44,710 nt of DNA, taken from Sideroxydans sp. Its GTDB lineage: Bacteria; Pseudomonadota; Gammaproteobacteria; Burkholderiales; Gallionellaceae. The stretch spans positions 1 through 44,710 of the forward strand of contig DAIDAG010000025.1 of assembly GCA_027310725.1 (NCBI GenBank), in the 5' to 3' direction. Below, piece by piece: positions 35,385-44,292 of the stretch. The notes beneath the pieces are model-generated. The model saw only the letters and a program-made list of their open reading frames with translations. It had not been told where the DNA came from and searched no databases. The position numbers were made by a program, and so were the translations under genes. The number at the start of each line of letters is the position of its first letter. The first letter of the stretch is position 1.

Positions 35385-36809
35385 TTAATTTGTTTCTTTC
35401 CAGCTTCCACCCAGTGCCTTCAGCAGACTCACCGCCGATTGAAATTGGCCCCCGCGTATCTGGGACTGGATGCGCAAGGCAGACAACTGGTTTTGCTGAA
35501 CCGTGGCAAGGGTCAGGGCATTGTCCAGCCCTTCCTTGTAGCGCAACAGGGTGATCTCATAGGCCTTGTTCTCGTCACGCACGGCTTCGTCCTGCTTTTG
35601 CCTGGCTGACTCCAGGCCTTGCAGGTTGCCCAGCGCATCCTGGGTTTCCTGTATTGCGACCAGTACGGCTTGCCGGTAATTGGACACTGCAGCGACGTAG
35701 CCCGCCTGCGCAAAATCGACCCCTGCGCCGATTCTTCCGCCGTCGAACAGGGTCTGGCTGGCCTGTACGCCGACGGACCACACCAATGAAGGTGCCGAAA
35801 CCAGATTGGACAGGGTGTTCGACTCGTAGCCTCCAAGTGCCGGCGCCAAGATCAACGTTGGAAAATAGGCCGCCTTGGCCACGCCGATCTGGGCATTGGC
35901 CGCCGCCATCGCGCGTTCTGCCGAGGCGATATCGGGCCGCCGCTCAAGCAGGTTTGCCGGCAGCCCGACGGGGATCGCCGGGGTCAGGGCCGGAAGCGCG
36001 CCTGCAGCGATGTTGAAGCTCGCGGCCGGAACACCCGTCAGTGTCGCCAGCGTGTCTTCAGTCTGTTTGCGCTGATTCTTCAGCAATTCGAGTTGTGCAT
36101 TGCTCGACGAGACCAACGCGTTCTGGAAAGCCACATCGTTCTCCGCAGCCGCACCGAAATCGTGACGTATGCGGGTCAAATCGAGCACCTTTTCCTGCAA
36201 TGCTATCGAGCCGGAGACGAGACCGATCTCTTCGTCGAGCTGGCGCACTTGAAAATAGGCCGATGCGACCTGGGCGGTCAGCACCAGGCGCACGTTTTCC
36301 TGGTCGGCAGCCGCTTGTTCGGCGCTGGCTCGGGCACTCTCGATATCCCTGCGCACCCGCCCCAGCCAGTCGATCTCGTAACTGACGGTGACGTTCGGCC
36401 TGAAGTCGTTCTGTATCGTACTGGTGTTGGGTATGTTGTAAGCTGCCAGTGGCCGGTTTGCCGACGTTCGGGTGCGTGAAGCGTCCGCATTCAGTGCGAC
36501 CGTCGGGAACATGGCGGCGGCATGTGCATTGCTTTGTGCAAGCGCCTGGTCGAGGCGCGCCACCGACGCTTTCAGGCTCGGATTGTCCCTGAGGCAATTG
36601 CTTTCAAGTTCGTCGAGCCGCGTGTCGCCGAAGGTCTTCCACCATTCCTTCTTGGGAGCGGCGTCGGCAGGGTTGGCAGGCTGCCACTCAGTCCCGGTCT
36701 TCCAGCCGGCGGGCATGTCGGTTATCGCCGGGCGCTTGTAGTCGGGGCCGATAGACGCACAAGCCGCACACAGCAGCGGCAGACTGGCGAGCAGCATGAG
36801 GAGGCGCAT
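35385..36809 (-). CDS. RND efflux outer-membrane channel lipoprotein (OprM/NodT family)
   Basis: Outer-membrane component of a tripartite efflux pump. About 474 residues with a lipoprotein signal peptide (MRLLMLLASLPLLCAACASI; Cys in LCAAC) and two outer-membrane efflux protein repeats (about 60-250 and 265-465), including ERRPDIASAERAMAAANAQIG typical of the NodT family. ATG 36809 has AGGAAG 9 bp upstream; an upstream TTG overlaps the adaptor stop. Last gene of the efflux operon. Confidence 0.92.
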   Translation of the reverse strand: MRLLMLLASLPLLCAACASIGPDYKRPAITDMPAGWKTGTEWQPANPADAAPKKEWWKTFGDTRLDELESNCLRDNPSLKASVARLDQALAQSNAHAAAMFPTVALNADASRTRTSANRPLAAYNIPNTSTIQNDFRPNVTVSYEIDWLGRVRRDIESARASAEQAAADQENVRLVLTAQVASAYFQVRQLDEEIGLVSGSIALQEKVLDLTRIRHDFGAAAENDVAFQNALVSSSNAQLELLKNQRKQTEDTLATLTGVPAASFNIAAGALPALTPAIPVGLPANLLERRPDIASAERAMAAANAQIGVAKAAYFPTLILAPALGGYESNTLSNLVSAPSLVWSVGVQASQTLFDGGRIGAGVDFAQAGYVAAVSNYRQAVLVAIQETQDALGNLQGLESARQKQDEAVRDENKAYEITLLRYKEGLDNALTLATVQQNQLSALRIQSQIRGGQFQSAVSLLKALGGSWKETN

Positions 36810-36814
36810 GGCGA

Positions 36815-37990
36815 TCAACTTCCTTTGGCGGTTTCGGCGGCGATCGCCACCGACTGTCCGTCGCCGATCGAGTCGGGAGGGTTCATGATCACCTTGTCGT
36901 CTGGCTTCACACCTGCCTTGATCTCGACGTCGTGGCCGTAGTCGGTACCCAGGATCACGGCCTGCAACCTGACCTTGCCGTCCGGCTGAACGACCGCGAC
37001 CCGCGTACCCGCAGAGTTGAACAACAAGGCATTGGTCGGCAGGATCAATCCTCCGTTCGATTTCAGCGTGAGCGCGACGTCCACATACGTACCGGGCAAG
37101 AGGCTGTGGTCGGAGTTCGGCACCTGTATTTCGACCTGCAAGGTCCGCGTCGCAGGATCGATCGCGCCCGCGGTTCGCACGATCCGTCCCTTGACCGGCC
37201 TGTCGGCAGCTTCCTGCCGGAGAATATCCACGCTGTCGCCGACGCGTATCCTGTCGGCCCGGTATTGGGGGACATAGACATAGAGACGCAGCCTGTCGAT
37301 CTGCGCGACAGCGAACATCGTCTGCCCCTTGCCGCCGTTACCGGCATTCATCAGGTCTCCGTTGTCGATTTCGCGCTTCGTCACGATGCCATCGAAAGGG
37401 GCGAGCACGTTGCTGAAGCTCTGCTGGTCGCGCAGACGTTTGAGCACGGCCTCGGTCTGTTGGTATGCGGCGGTCTTTTCGTCATATTCCTGCTGCGAGA
37501 CCGCATCGTGTTCGCGCAACTTGCCCCACCGCTCGTAAGCGATCTTTGCAAGTTCGAAATTCGCCTTTGCCTCATCGACCTGCTTGTTGATGTCGGGGAT
37601 GTCGAGTGTCGCCAGCAAGTCACCTTTTTTCACCGACTGGCCGATGTCCTTGAACCATTGCCTGACATATCCGCTGGTGCGCGCATAGATCTGCGCCTCG
37701 TAGATCCCCTGCAAGGCACTGGGCAAGGTCAGCTTCGGTTCATAGCCACCGGCGCTCGGTTGAACGACGTGCACCTGGAGGACGGCATTTTCAGCCGCCC
37801 GCGTTGCCATCAGCTCTGCGTTCGCACGGCGCACGAGCAACGCCCAGCCGAGACCCAGCAACAGCAGAACGACAATGGCCACAGTCACCCACCGGGCGGT
37901 GCGGACGACCTGATGCCGGCTGCTCTCCTGTGCAGCTCCGTACAGATGGAATTCCGGCAAACCCTGATGAGAATGTCGCTGATCGGTCAT
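36815..37990 (-). CDS. RND efflux periplasmic adaptor (membrane fusion protein)
   Basis: Links the inner-membrane permease to the outer-membrane channel. 391 residues: cytoplasmic His-rich N-terminus (MTDQRHSHQGLPEFHLYG), one membrane helix (about 34-52), a lipoyl/barrel-sandwich domain interrupted by a helical hairpin (about 110-175) and beta-barrel domains. ATG 37990 fits the family; the frame is open upstream but lies in the permease gene. 10 bp after the permease gene and 5 bp before the channel gene. Confidence 0.92.
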   Translation of the reverse strand: MTDQRHSHQGLPEFHLYGAAQESSRHQVVRTARWVTVAIVVLLLLGLGWALLVRRANAELMATRAAENAVLQVHVVQPSAGGYEPKLTLPSALQGIYEAQIYARTSGYVRQWFKDIGQSVKKGDLLATLDIPDINKQVDEAKANFELAKIAYERWGKLREHDAVSQQEYDEKTAAYQQTEAVLKRLRDQQSFSNVLAPFDGIVTKREIDNGDLMNAGNGGKGQTMFAVAQIDRLRLYVYVPQYRADRIRVGDSVDILRQEAADRPVKGRIVRTAGAIDPATRTLQVEIQVPNSDHSLLPGTYVDVALTLKSNGGLILPTNALLFNSAGTRVAVVQPDGKVRLQAVILGTDYGHDVEIKAGVKPDDKVIMNPPDSIGDGQSVAIAAETAKGS

Positions 37991-38000
37991 GATGTGTGTC

Positions 38001-41000
38001 CTATGCAGAAGCGGGTGTGGTGGTGGGCGCGCCGTCGTCCCGATTGCGGGCATTTCGCGCGGCGAGCCATTGGTGGAAAGAGGCAAAGACGGCAGGAACG
38101 AAGAGCAGCGTCGAAACAGTCGCAAACAGCAAGCCCCCTATCACGGCGCGGCCGAGCGGCGCATTCTGCTCGGAGCCCTCGCCGATGCCGATCGCCATCG
38201 GGATCATGCCGAGTATCATCGCCAGGGCCGTCATCAAGACCGGGCGCAGCCGCGTGGCGCCGGCCTCAAGGGCTGCCGAGAGCGGCGGCAACCCGGCATC
38301 CAGCCGCTGCCGGGCGAACGCAATGACAAGTATGCTGTTGGCGGTCGCCACACCCATCGTCATGATCGCGCCTGTCAGCGCCGGCACGCTCAGATCCGTT
38401 CCGGTCAATATCAGCATCCAGGCGATGCCAGCCAGGGCAGCCGGAAGCGCGGAAATGATGATCAACGGATCGATCCAGGACTGGAAGTTGACCACGATGA
38501 GCAGATAGACCAGGACGATGGCGCCGATGATCCCCAAACCCAGGCCGATGTAGGAAGACTGCATGGTCTGCACCTGCCCGCGCATCGCGATGCGGCTGCC
38601 CTTCGGCAAGCCCGGTTTGGCTTCGTCAATGAGCGCCTGGATTTCCCTGGCCGTAGAACCGAGATCGCGACCGCGCACATTCGCGTAGATGTCTACCGAC
38701 GTCAGGATGTTATTGTGTGTCACGATGCTCGGCTCCTTGTACGGCGAGACCTTCACCAGATTGCTGAGCACCTGCGGCGCCGTATCCTTTGCGCCGGGGA
38801 TATTGACCGGCAGATGCATCAGGTCGTCGAGGGAGCTGATCCTGTACTGCGGCGCCTGCACCTGGATGTTGTAGACGATGCCGTTGGCCGGATTGAGGAA
38901 AAAGGCCGGTTGCGTCTGCTGGCTTCCCGAAAGCGGCAGAAGGATATTCTGGGCCACGTCGGCGGGACTGATGCCGATGCTCTGCAAGCGGGGACGATCC
39001 ATCTCCAGCGCGATCCCCGGCTCATCCAGCCGCTGATGGACATGCACGTCGACGGCCCCATTGACGGCCTTGATCCGGTTCATGAGTTTTCCGGCGAAGG
39101 CGGTGTTCTCGGCGACGTTGTTGCCGTATATCTGCACGTCAATTGCCGCGGGAATGCCAAAGTTGAGGATCTGGGCCACGATATCGGCCGGCTGGAAAAA
39201 GAACTCGACACCCGGGAAGCGTTTGCCCAACTCTGCCGGGATCTTGTCGATGTATTCCCGCGTCGGCCGGTGGTCGGGGTTGAGCGAGATCAGGATGTCG
39301 GCATCCAGCGTGCCGATGGTGCCCGAGTTGCTGTATGAAAGATTGATGCCGCTGTAGGGCAAACCGATATTGTCTATGATCGACGCCAGTTCCGTTGCGG
39401 GGATTATCTCGCGCAACGCACTGTCGACGGCGTCGGAGATCAGTGCGGTGTTCTCTATCCTGGTTCCGGTCGGTACCCGCATATGCAGCTTGATCTGGCC
39501 GGTATCCACCGTGGGGAAAAGATCGCGCCCAAGCATCAGGTAGAGTCCGCAGGACAAGAGGCAAAACCCGAGAAACCCCGCGATAAAACTGCGACGGTGC
39601 GTCAGCAGGTGGCTGAGCAGAAGCACGTAGACGTTGCGCAACTTTTCGAAACGCCGGTTGAACGATTCATGCACGCTGAACACCCACTTTGCGATCCTGC
39701 CGGTGCGCTTCTGGTGTCCCATCAACAGCAGGGCCAGGGTCGGCACCAACGTGCGAGACAGCACGTAGGACGCCAGCATCGCGAACACCACGGCTTCGGC
39801 CAGCGGCACGAACAGATAGCGTGCCACACCTTCCAGAAAGAACATGGGCACAAACACGATACAGATGCACAAGGTCGAGACAAAGGCGGGGATGGCGATT
39901 TCGCCTGCACCGTCGAGAATCGCCGTATAAAGGTCCGAGCCCATATGCAGATGACGCTCGATATTCTCGATCGTCACCGTCGCGTCGTCCACGAGAATAC
40001 CGACCGCCAGGGCCAGGCCGCCCAGCGTCATGATATTGATGGTCTCGCCTACCGCATGCAGCAATATGATCGAAGTGAATATCGACAACGGGATCGAAAT
40101 GGCAATGATCGAGGTCGTGCGCAAATTGCCCAGGAACAGCAGCAACATCAAGGCCGTCAGTCCCGCTGCGACGAGCGCTTCATGAGTCACCCCCTTGATC
40201 GCCGTCTTGACGAATACCGACTGGTCCGCCAGCAACGCCACGTCGACGCTCTTGGGCAGCAGGGGCAACAACGTGGGCAACCTGGCTTTGAGGTCATTGA
40301 CCACGTCGATGGTCGAGGCTCCGCCATTCTTGTAGATGGACAAGAGCAGGCCGCGCTGGCCGTTCTGTTTGACGATATTCGTTTGCGGGGAGAATCCATC
40401 GCGGACATGGGCGACCTCCCGCAGGAAAGTCGTTGCACCCGCTGTGGTCTTCACGGGCATGTTGTTCAGCCCTTCGATCGTCGTCGGCGAACTGTTCAGA
40501 CTGACGTTATATTCCGTCTCTTCTATTTTGGCGGTGCCGGTAGGCAGAATCAGGTTCTGGCTGTTGACCGCATTGATCACGTCCGCCGACGTCAGGCCTT
40601 TTGCCAGGAGGGCCTGCATATCGAGATCCACGGACACCAGACGCATTTTGCCGCCGTAGGGCCAGGGAACGGCAACACCCGGGATCGTAACCAGCTGGGG
40701 CCTCAGCGTATTGGTGGCCAGGTCGAACAACCCCTGTTCGGGCACATCCCTGCTCGACATCCCGATCTGGATCACGGGAACACTCGACGCGGTGTATTTG
40801 ATGATCAGCGGAGGCATCATTCCCGGCGGCATCTGGCGCAACACGGTCTGGGAGACGGCTACGGTCTGGGCAATGGCGGTCTGGATGTTGACGTTCGGCT
40901 GAAAGAATATCTTGACCACCGCGATGCCGTTCAAGGATTGCGATTCGACGTGCTCGATGTCGTTGACCGTCGTCGTCAGGATGCGCTCGTGCACCGAAGT

Positions 41001-41189
41001 GATGCGGTCTGCCATCTGCTTTGGCGCCATTCCGCTGTAGTTCCAGATCACACTGATAACGGGAATGTCAATTTCCGGCAATACATCCACTGGCGTGCGC
41101 AGAATCGCAAGAGGAGTGGCGAGCAGGATGATGATCGCCAGCACGATGAAGGTATAGGGCCTTCGTAAAGCTAATTCAACTATCCACAT
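38001..41189 (-). CDS. RND efflux transporter permease
   Basis: Inner-membrane proton/drug antiporter of the AcrB-like superfamily. 1062 residues, normal length. N-terminal helix (about 12-32), periplasmic porter domain, TM4 with the proton-relay pair in AVGILVDDATVTIENIERH, and a C-terminal helix cluster. The second half has LAVGI-like repeats such as GVATANSILVIAFARQRLDAG. The substrate cannot be told from sequence. First gene of the operon (permease-adaptor-channel). Upstream is an 860-bp gap; no linked regulator is seen. Confidence 0.94.
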   Translation of the reverse strand: MWIVELALRRPYTFIVLAIIILLATPLAILRTPVDVLPEIDIPVISVIWNYSGMAPKQMADRITSVHERILTTTVNDIEHVESQSLNGIAVVKIFFQPNVNIQTAIAQTVAVSQTVLRQMPPGMMPPLIIKYTASSVPVIQIGMSSRDVPEQGLFDLATNTLRPQLVTIPGVAVPWPYGGKMRLVSVDLDMQALLAKGLTSADVINAVNSQNLILPTGTAKIEETEYNVSLNSSPTTIEGLNNMPVKTTAGATTFLREVAHVRDGFSPQTNIVKQNGQRGLLLSIYKNGGASTIDVVNDLKARLPTLLPLLPKSVDVALLADQSVFVKTAIKGVTHEALVAAGLTALMLLLFLGNLRTTSIIAISIPLSIFTSIILLHAVGETINIMTLGGLALAVGILVDDATVTIENIERHLHMGSDLYTAILDGAGEIAIPAFVSTLCICIVFVPMFFLEGVARYLFVPLAEAVVFAMLASYVLSRTLVPTLALLLMGHQKRTGRIAKWVFSVHESFNRRFEKLRNVYVLLLSHLLTHRRSFIAGFLGFCLLSCGLYLMLGRDLFPTVDTGQIKLHMRVPTGTRIENTALISDAVDSALREIIPATELASIIDNIGLPYSGINLSYSNSGTIGTLDADILISLNPDHRPTREYIDKIPAELGKRFPGVEFFFQPADIVAQILNFGIPAAIDVQIYGNNVAENTAFAGKLMNRIKAVNGAVDVHVHQRLDEPGIALEMDRPRLQSIGISPADVAQNILLPLSGSQQTQPAFFLNPANGIVYNIQVQAPQYRISSLDDLMHLPVNIPGAKDTAPQVLSNLVKVSPYKEPSIVTHNNILTSVDIYANVRGRDLGSTAREIQALIDEAKPGLPKGSRIAMRGQVQTMQSSYIGLGLGIIGAIVLVYLLIVVNFQSWIDPLIIISALPAALAGIAWMLILTGTDLSVPALTGAIMTMGVATANSILVIAFARQRLDAGLPPLSAALEAGATRLRPVLMTALAMILGMIPMAIGIGEGSEQNAPLGRAVIGGLLFATVSTLLFVPAVFASFHQWLAARNARNRDDGAPTTTPASA

Positions 41190-41745
41190 CGGGGAAATTT
41201 ACCTTATTTGGTTATCCTGAATTTCACCGGCGTTTTACCCACGGAAGACAAGCCCTGCGGCTCGCCCGGCGTTGCCTCCGTGACACATGACGATTACGGA
41301 ACAGCCAGCTGGACTGAGACAGTCCATAGGGACAGGTTCGCATTCTTAGAAATCTTGCCTATGCTTACCCGAAGTGCAAGTAAATCCTCTTGGCCAGGCA
41401 TTCCCGCAATTTCTTCAGGCATCCAATTGGATGGGCCAATGCTTTGATGTTGCCACCAATAACAGGGGTGACTTTTGACCATGTGGCTATTAAGTCCTTT
41501 TGTTGCTCAATAAATAAAAAAACAACAAAGTCTAAAGTAATTCCAATACAGGTAAACAACCCTGTTGGGTGAATAAGCTTTTAGTCCTCAAATATATTTT
41601 AACGATTAACTATGTCATCTGGAGTATGAATTTGTAACAACCTTGTTGGATATCCGTAACAAAATCTGTGCAACTCCCTATGCCATAATTTTGACACCGG
41701 ATCACCGTTGATATTTCAAGTTCTATCCTGAGGAGGTTGCTTTTA
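41190..41745. other. Intergenic region upstream of the efflux operon
   Basis: No secure gene. Contains a hairpin GGACTG-aga-CAGTCC (41311-41325) and two copies of AACAACCYTGTTGG, each a CAAC-N3-GTTG palindrome, at 41555-41568 and 41636-41649. The efflux operon promoter should lie here, but I could not place it. Short open frames on both strands have unremarkable composition and weak ribosome-binding sites. Confidence 0.4.
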
Positions 41746-41889
41746 TTACTCCTTTTCGGCCGGACTCTGCCTGTTTACTTCACTTCCAGCCGTTAACCGA
41801 GCTGTAGCTCGCGCAATATCTTTCTTGCTTGGCTGGCGTTTCTCTGGATTTACGTTTAATGTAAATCCACGTTGGTTGGCAAAACACAT
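41746..41889 (-). CDS. Small unknown ORF (47 aa)
   Basis: ATG 41889 with AAAGG 6 bp upstream. Encodes MCFANQRGFTLNVNPEKRQP and 27 more residues, hydrophilic and Lys/Arg/Glu-rich in the middle, ending in a double stop TAATAA. Protein-like composition and a reasonable ribosome-binding site, but the short length and an overlapping alternative frame leave doubt. Confidence 0.3.
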   Translation of the reverse strand: MCFANQRGFTLNVNPEKRQPSKKDIARATARLTAGSEVNRQSPAEKE

Positions 41890-41937
41890 TACCAGCCTTT
41901 CGCGGTCTGTGTGTCTGCGACATATCTAGCGTAATAA

Positions 41938-41984
41938 CAATATGCCGTTCGTACTAGGCTTGAACTAGTACGAACGGCATATTG
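41938..41984. repeat. Perfect 20-bp inverted repeat (hairpin) upstream of the phospholipase D-like gene
   Basis: CAATATGCCGTTCGTACTAG (41938-41957), 7-nt spacer GCTTGAA, and the exact complement at 41965-41984. It sits 68 bp before ATG 42053, and the direct repeat GACATATC occurs on both sides (41919-41926 and 41998-42005). There is no T-run. It may be an operator, an RNA stem or a miniature mobile element. Confidence 0.85.
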
Positions 41985-42052
41985 CCGAGTTTCTAGTGAC
42001 ATATCGATAATTCCTTCATTGCTGCCATTTCCGCAAACGCAAAGGAGTTCAC

Positions 42053-43759
42053 ATGACAATTGAAGCCCGTGCTTATGCAAATTGCGACGAAGTGACTATC
42101 GTCTGGCGTTGCGATGCCCCCATCAAGAGCTGCCTTGGCTTTGCGCTGCATCGCCAAACGCGAGATAGAGATGGCAAAATCTACGACACTGCAGTTGAAA
42201 CGTGGGTCGGATTTTCCAATGACCCAAATGCTCAATCGGGAACGCATAAACCCAGCACGACTTGGCCAATTCAGCGTTACGTCTGGAGCGACTATTTCGT
42301 GCAAGGAGTCAAGGTTCGCTATCAAGTTGTGTCGATGCTGGGTACACCTAATGCGCTAGTGCCAGATCCGAATGTGAGTAACTGGACAGATTGGGTGTCA
42401 ATGGACACCGGAAAGACGCCTGGATTCAATGCATGGTTTAACCGAGGCATGATTGCATCGCAATGGGTCGCTCGTGCACTTGAAGCCGATGGCGGCGGCC
42501 CACAGGCCGCCCTAGCGCAAGATATCAAGAAGGTGAACAATTCGTTGCGAAATGAACTTGGTGGCACATTGCTCACGGCGATGTGCGACCTATTCACAAA
42601 AGCAAATAGCAACAGCTTTACCATTTATGCGGCACTGTATGAGCTAAACGATCCGCAGTTAATCGACTTACTAAAGTCGTTTGGTTCCCGCTGCAATCTG
42701 ATATTAGGCTCGGGAGCATACAAGACAGGAGTAAAGGACGAGAATGCGTTGGTGCGCGCAGATCTAAAGGCATCCAAGACTATTAACGTTTTCGATCGAC
42801 TGGTTGGCAGCCCTCATTTCGCCCACAACAAGTTCGTAGTCATCTGTGATAAAGACGGCAAGCCAATTAGTCTCTGGACCGGCAGTACCAACTGGACTGT
42901 TACGGGTCTATGCACTCAGGTCAACAACGGTATTCTGGTTGAGGATACGGGGATTGCCCAGATCTATTTCGAACGTTGGAATCAAATAAAGGCAGCAGGC
43001 AGTAGTTATCCAGCTGAACTTGCCGATGCAGGTTCCACACCAGGGCGTAGTCAGGTGGGTAGCACCCAGCTGACGGTATGGAACGCACCCGTGAACAATC
43101 TCGTGGATTTGGACAGTGCAAGAAAGCTTATTCAAGGTGCTAGCCAAGGGGTCTTGTTCTTGATGTTTAACCCCGGTCCGCACGGTACATTGCTCAATGA
43201 TATTTTGGCGTTGAACCAACAGGATTTGTTTGTGCACGGAGTCGTCAACCGGGATCCCGGCGGATCAAAAGCGCCGATACTGACGCTGCACGACCGCGGT
43301 ACGCCCATTGATGCAGATCCCGAAGTCGCAATACCCGATCAGATAAAAGGCATCATGAATAAATGGTTCGGCGATGAGTACCGAGGCAATATGGTCATGG
43401 TTCACAGCAAAGTGATCGTGATCGATCCTTTCGGCCCTCATCCCGTCGTGATGACAGGTTCACACAACCTGGGACCCAAGGCAAGCTCCAAAAACGACGA
43501 TAATCTACTGATTATCGAAAACGCATCAGGTCTTGCTGCTGAATACGCAGTACACATTTTGGGAGTCTACGGCCACTACAAATTCCGCCATAACCAAAAG
43601 CTAGCGCAGTCCGGTACGGCGGCCCAAAAGCAGCAGTCGACAAAATGGGCAGGGTTGGATGTCAGCGATGGTTGGCAACAATCCTACTTTGAGAGCTCCA
43701 AACTTCGAGAAATCAACTTCTGGTTTGGTGAAACTGCGCCAACTACTGTGTCTGTGTAA
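42053..43759 (+). CDS. Phospholipase D-like protein with two HKD motifs
   Basis: 568 residues, no signal peptide. An N-terminal beta-rich domain (about 1-115) precedes two PLD repeats. Repeat 1 has H258-N-K260 with Asp at 266, one position later than canonical HxKx4D, and G-S-T-N at 277-280. Repeat 2 is canonical: H451-S-K453-x4-D458 with G-S-H-N at 469-472. The PLD superfamily includes phospholipases and nucleases; the substrate is unknown. ATG 42053 has AAGGAG. It stands alone, between a strong hairpin upstream and a hairpin-rich region downstream, within accessory DNA. It could be a secreted or defence-related enzyme; neither is shown. Confidence 0.85.
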   Translation: MTIEARAYANCDEVTIVWRCDAPIKSCLGFALHRQTRDRDGKIYDTAVETWVGFSNDPNAQSGTHKPSTTWPIQRYVWSDYFVQGVKVRYQVVSMLGTPNALVPDPNVSNWTDWVSMDTGKTPGFNAWFNRGMIASQWVARALEADGGGPQAALAQDIKKVNNSLRNELGGTLLTAMCDLFTKANSNSFTIYAALYELNDPQLIDLLKSFGSRCNLILGSGAYKTGVKDENALVRADLKASKTINVFDRLVGSPHFAHNKFVVICDKDGKPISLWTGSTNWTVTGLCTQVNNGILVEDTGIAQIYFERWNQIKAAGSSYPAELADAGSTPGRSQVGSTQLTVWNAPVNNLVDLDSARKLIQGASQGVLFLMFNPGPHGTLLNDILALNQQDLFVHGVVNRDPGGSKAPILTLHDRGTPIDADPEVAIPDQIKGIMNKWFGDEYRGNMVMVHSKVIVIDPFGPHPVVMTGSHNLGPKASSKNDDNLLIIENASGLAAEYAVHILGVYGHYKFRHNQKLAQSGTAAQKQQSTKWAGLDVSDGWQQSYFESSKLREINFWFGETAPTTVSV

Positions 43760-43924
43760 TGGAAAGCTTCTTTAACCACGAGAAGAACGAGCGAACACGT
43801 CCATCAACGTTAAGCCCCCAGAGAAGATGTGAGACGGACGTCTTTAAGTCGTGGCAGAAATGAGGGCAGGTTATCCTGCTAGTTGGCACCTATTTTGTAA
43901 CTTATTGTTTCTTTATATTAATAG

Positions 43925-44166
43925 CGTGACTCGTACTCACTTTGTACCGTTTTGTGAGGTTTTACCTCTCAAGTTACCGAAAGGTCACCATGATTTTTTT
44001 GGAAGCCTATTTTTTTCTGCTCCACCGGAACTATTTAAGCATTTGCTTATCTATGTGTCAGGTAGCGCAAGCTCCTTCACGTTTACCCTCCCTGAGCGTG
44101 AAGTCTTAACTCTCCCCTTTGTTAAGACACTTGCCCCTGTTCCATTAGGTTCAGGGGCATTTTTTT
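43925..44166 (+). ncRNA. Candidate structured RNA ending in a rho-independent terminator
   Basis: Dense local hairpins on the plus strand: GTAC-N7-GTAC (43933-43947), GAGGT-ttt-ACCTC (43956-43968), ACC-GAAA-GGT (43976-43985, GNRA loop), AGC-GCAA-GCT near 44064-44073 (GNRA loop), CTTCACG/CGTGAAG (44075-44103), GTCTTAAC/GTTAAGAC (44103-44128), then the terminator at 44132. GTG 43926-43928 can pair with CAC 43986-43988 to close a multibranch loop. No known RNA family is recognised. A 105-codon open frame (43851-44168) spans the region but has poor protein character. Confidence 0.4.
44132..44166 (+). terminator. Rho-independent terminator
   Basis: TGCCCCTG (44132-44139), 12-nt loop, CAGGGGCA (44152-44159) and seven T residues (44160-44166). 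Strong intrinsic terminator on the plus strand, for the candidate RNA or the phospholipase D-like transcript. Confidence 0.85.
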
Positions 44167-44292
44167 AGTATGTAGGCCAAGAGTGGCCATGCAATCCATT
44201 AATTATGAATTATCAATGATGCTGAATTCGAACGTTTTTCCTGTACCTGTGCAAGTCCTTAACTACCCTGAAGTTGGCTGAAAGGCGGGTTC

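Noticed and set aside
41208-41559. Short open frames on both strands upstream of the efflux operon
   Set aside because: Low-complexity, mutually overlapping, without ribosome-binding sites; kept only as an intergenic region.
43851-44168. 105-codon open frame on the plus strand
   Set aside because: It ends inside the T-run of a strong terminator and covers a series of hairpins; no ribosome-binding site, no recognisable domain. Treated as noncoding.
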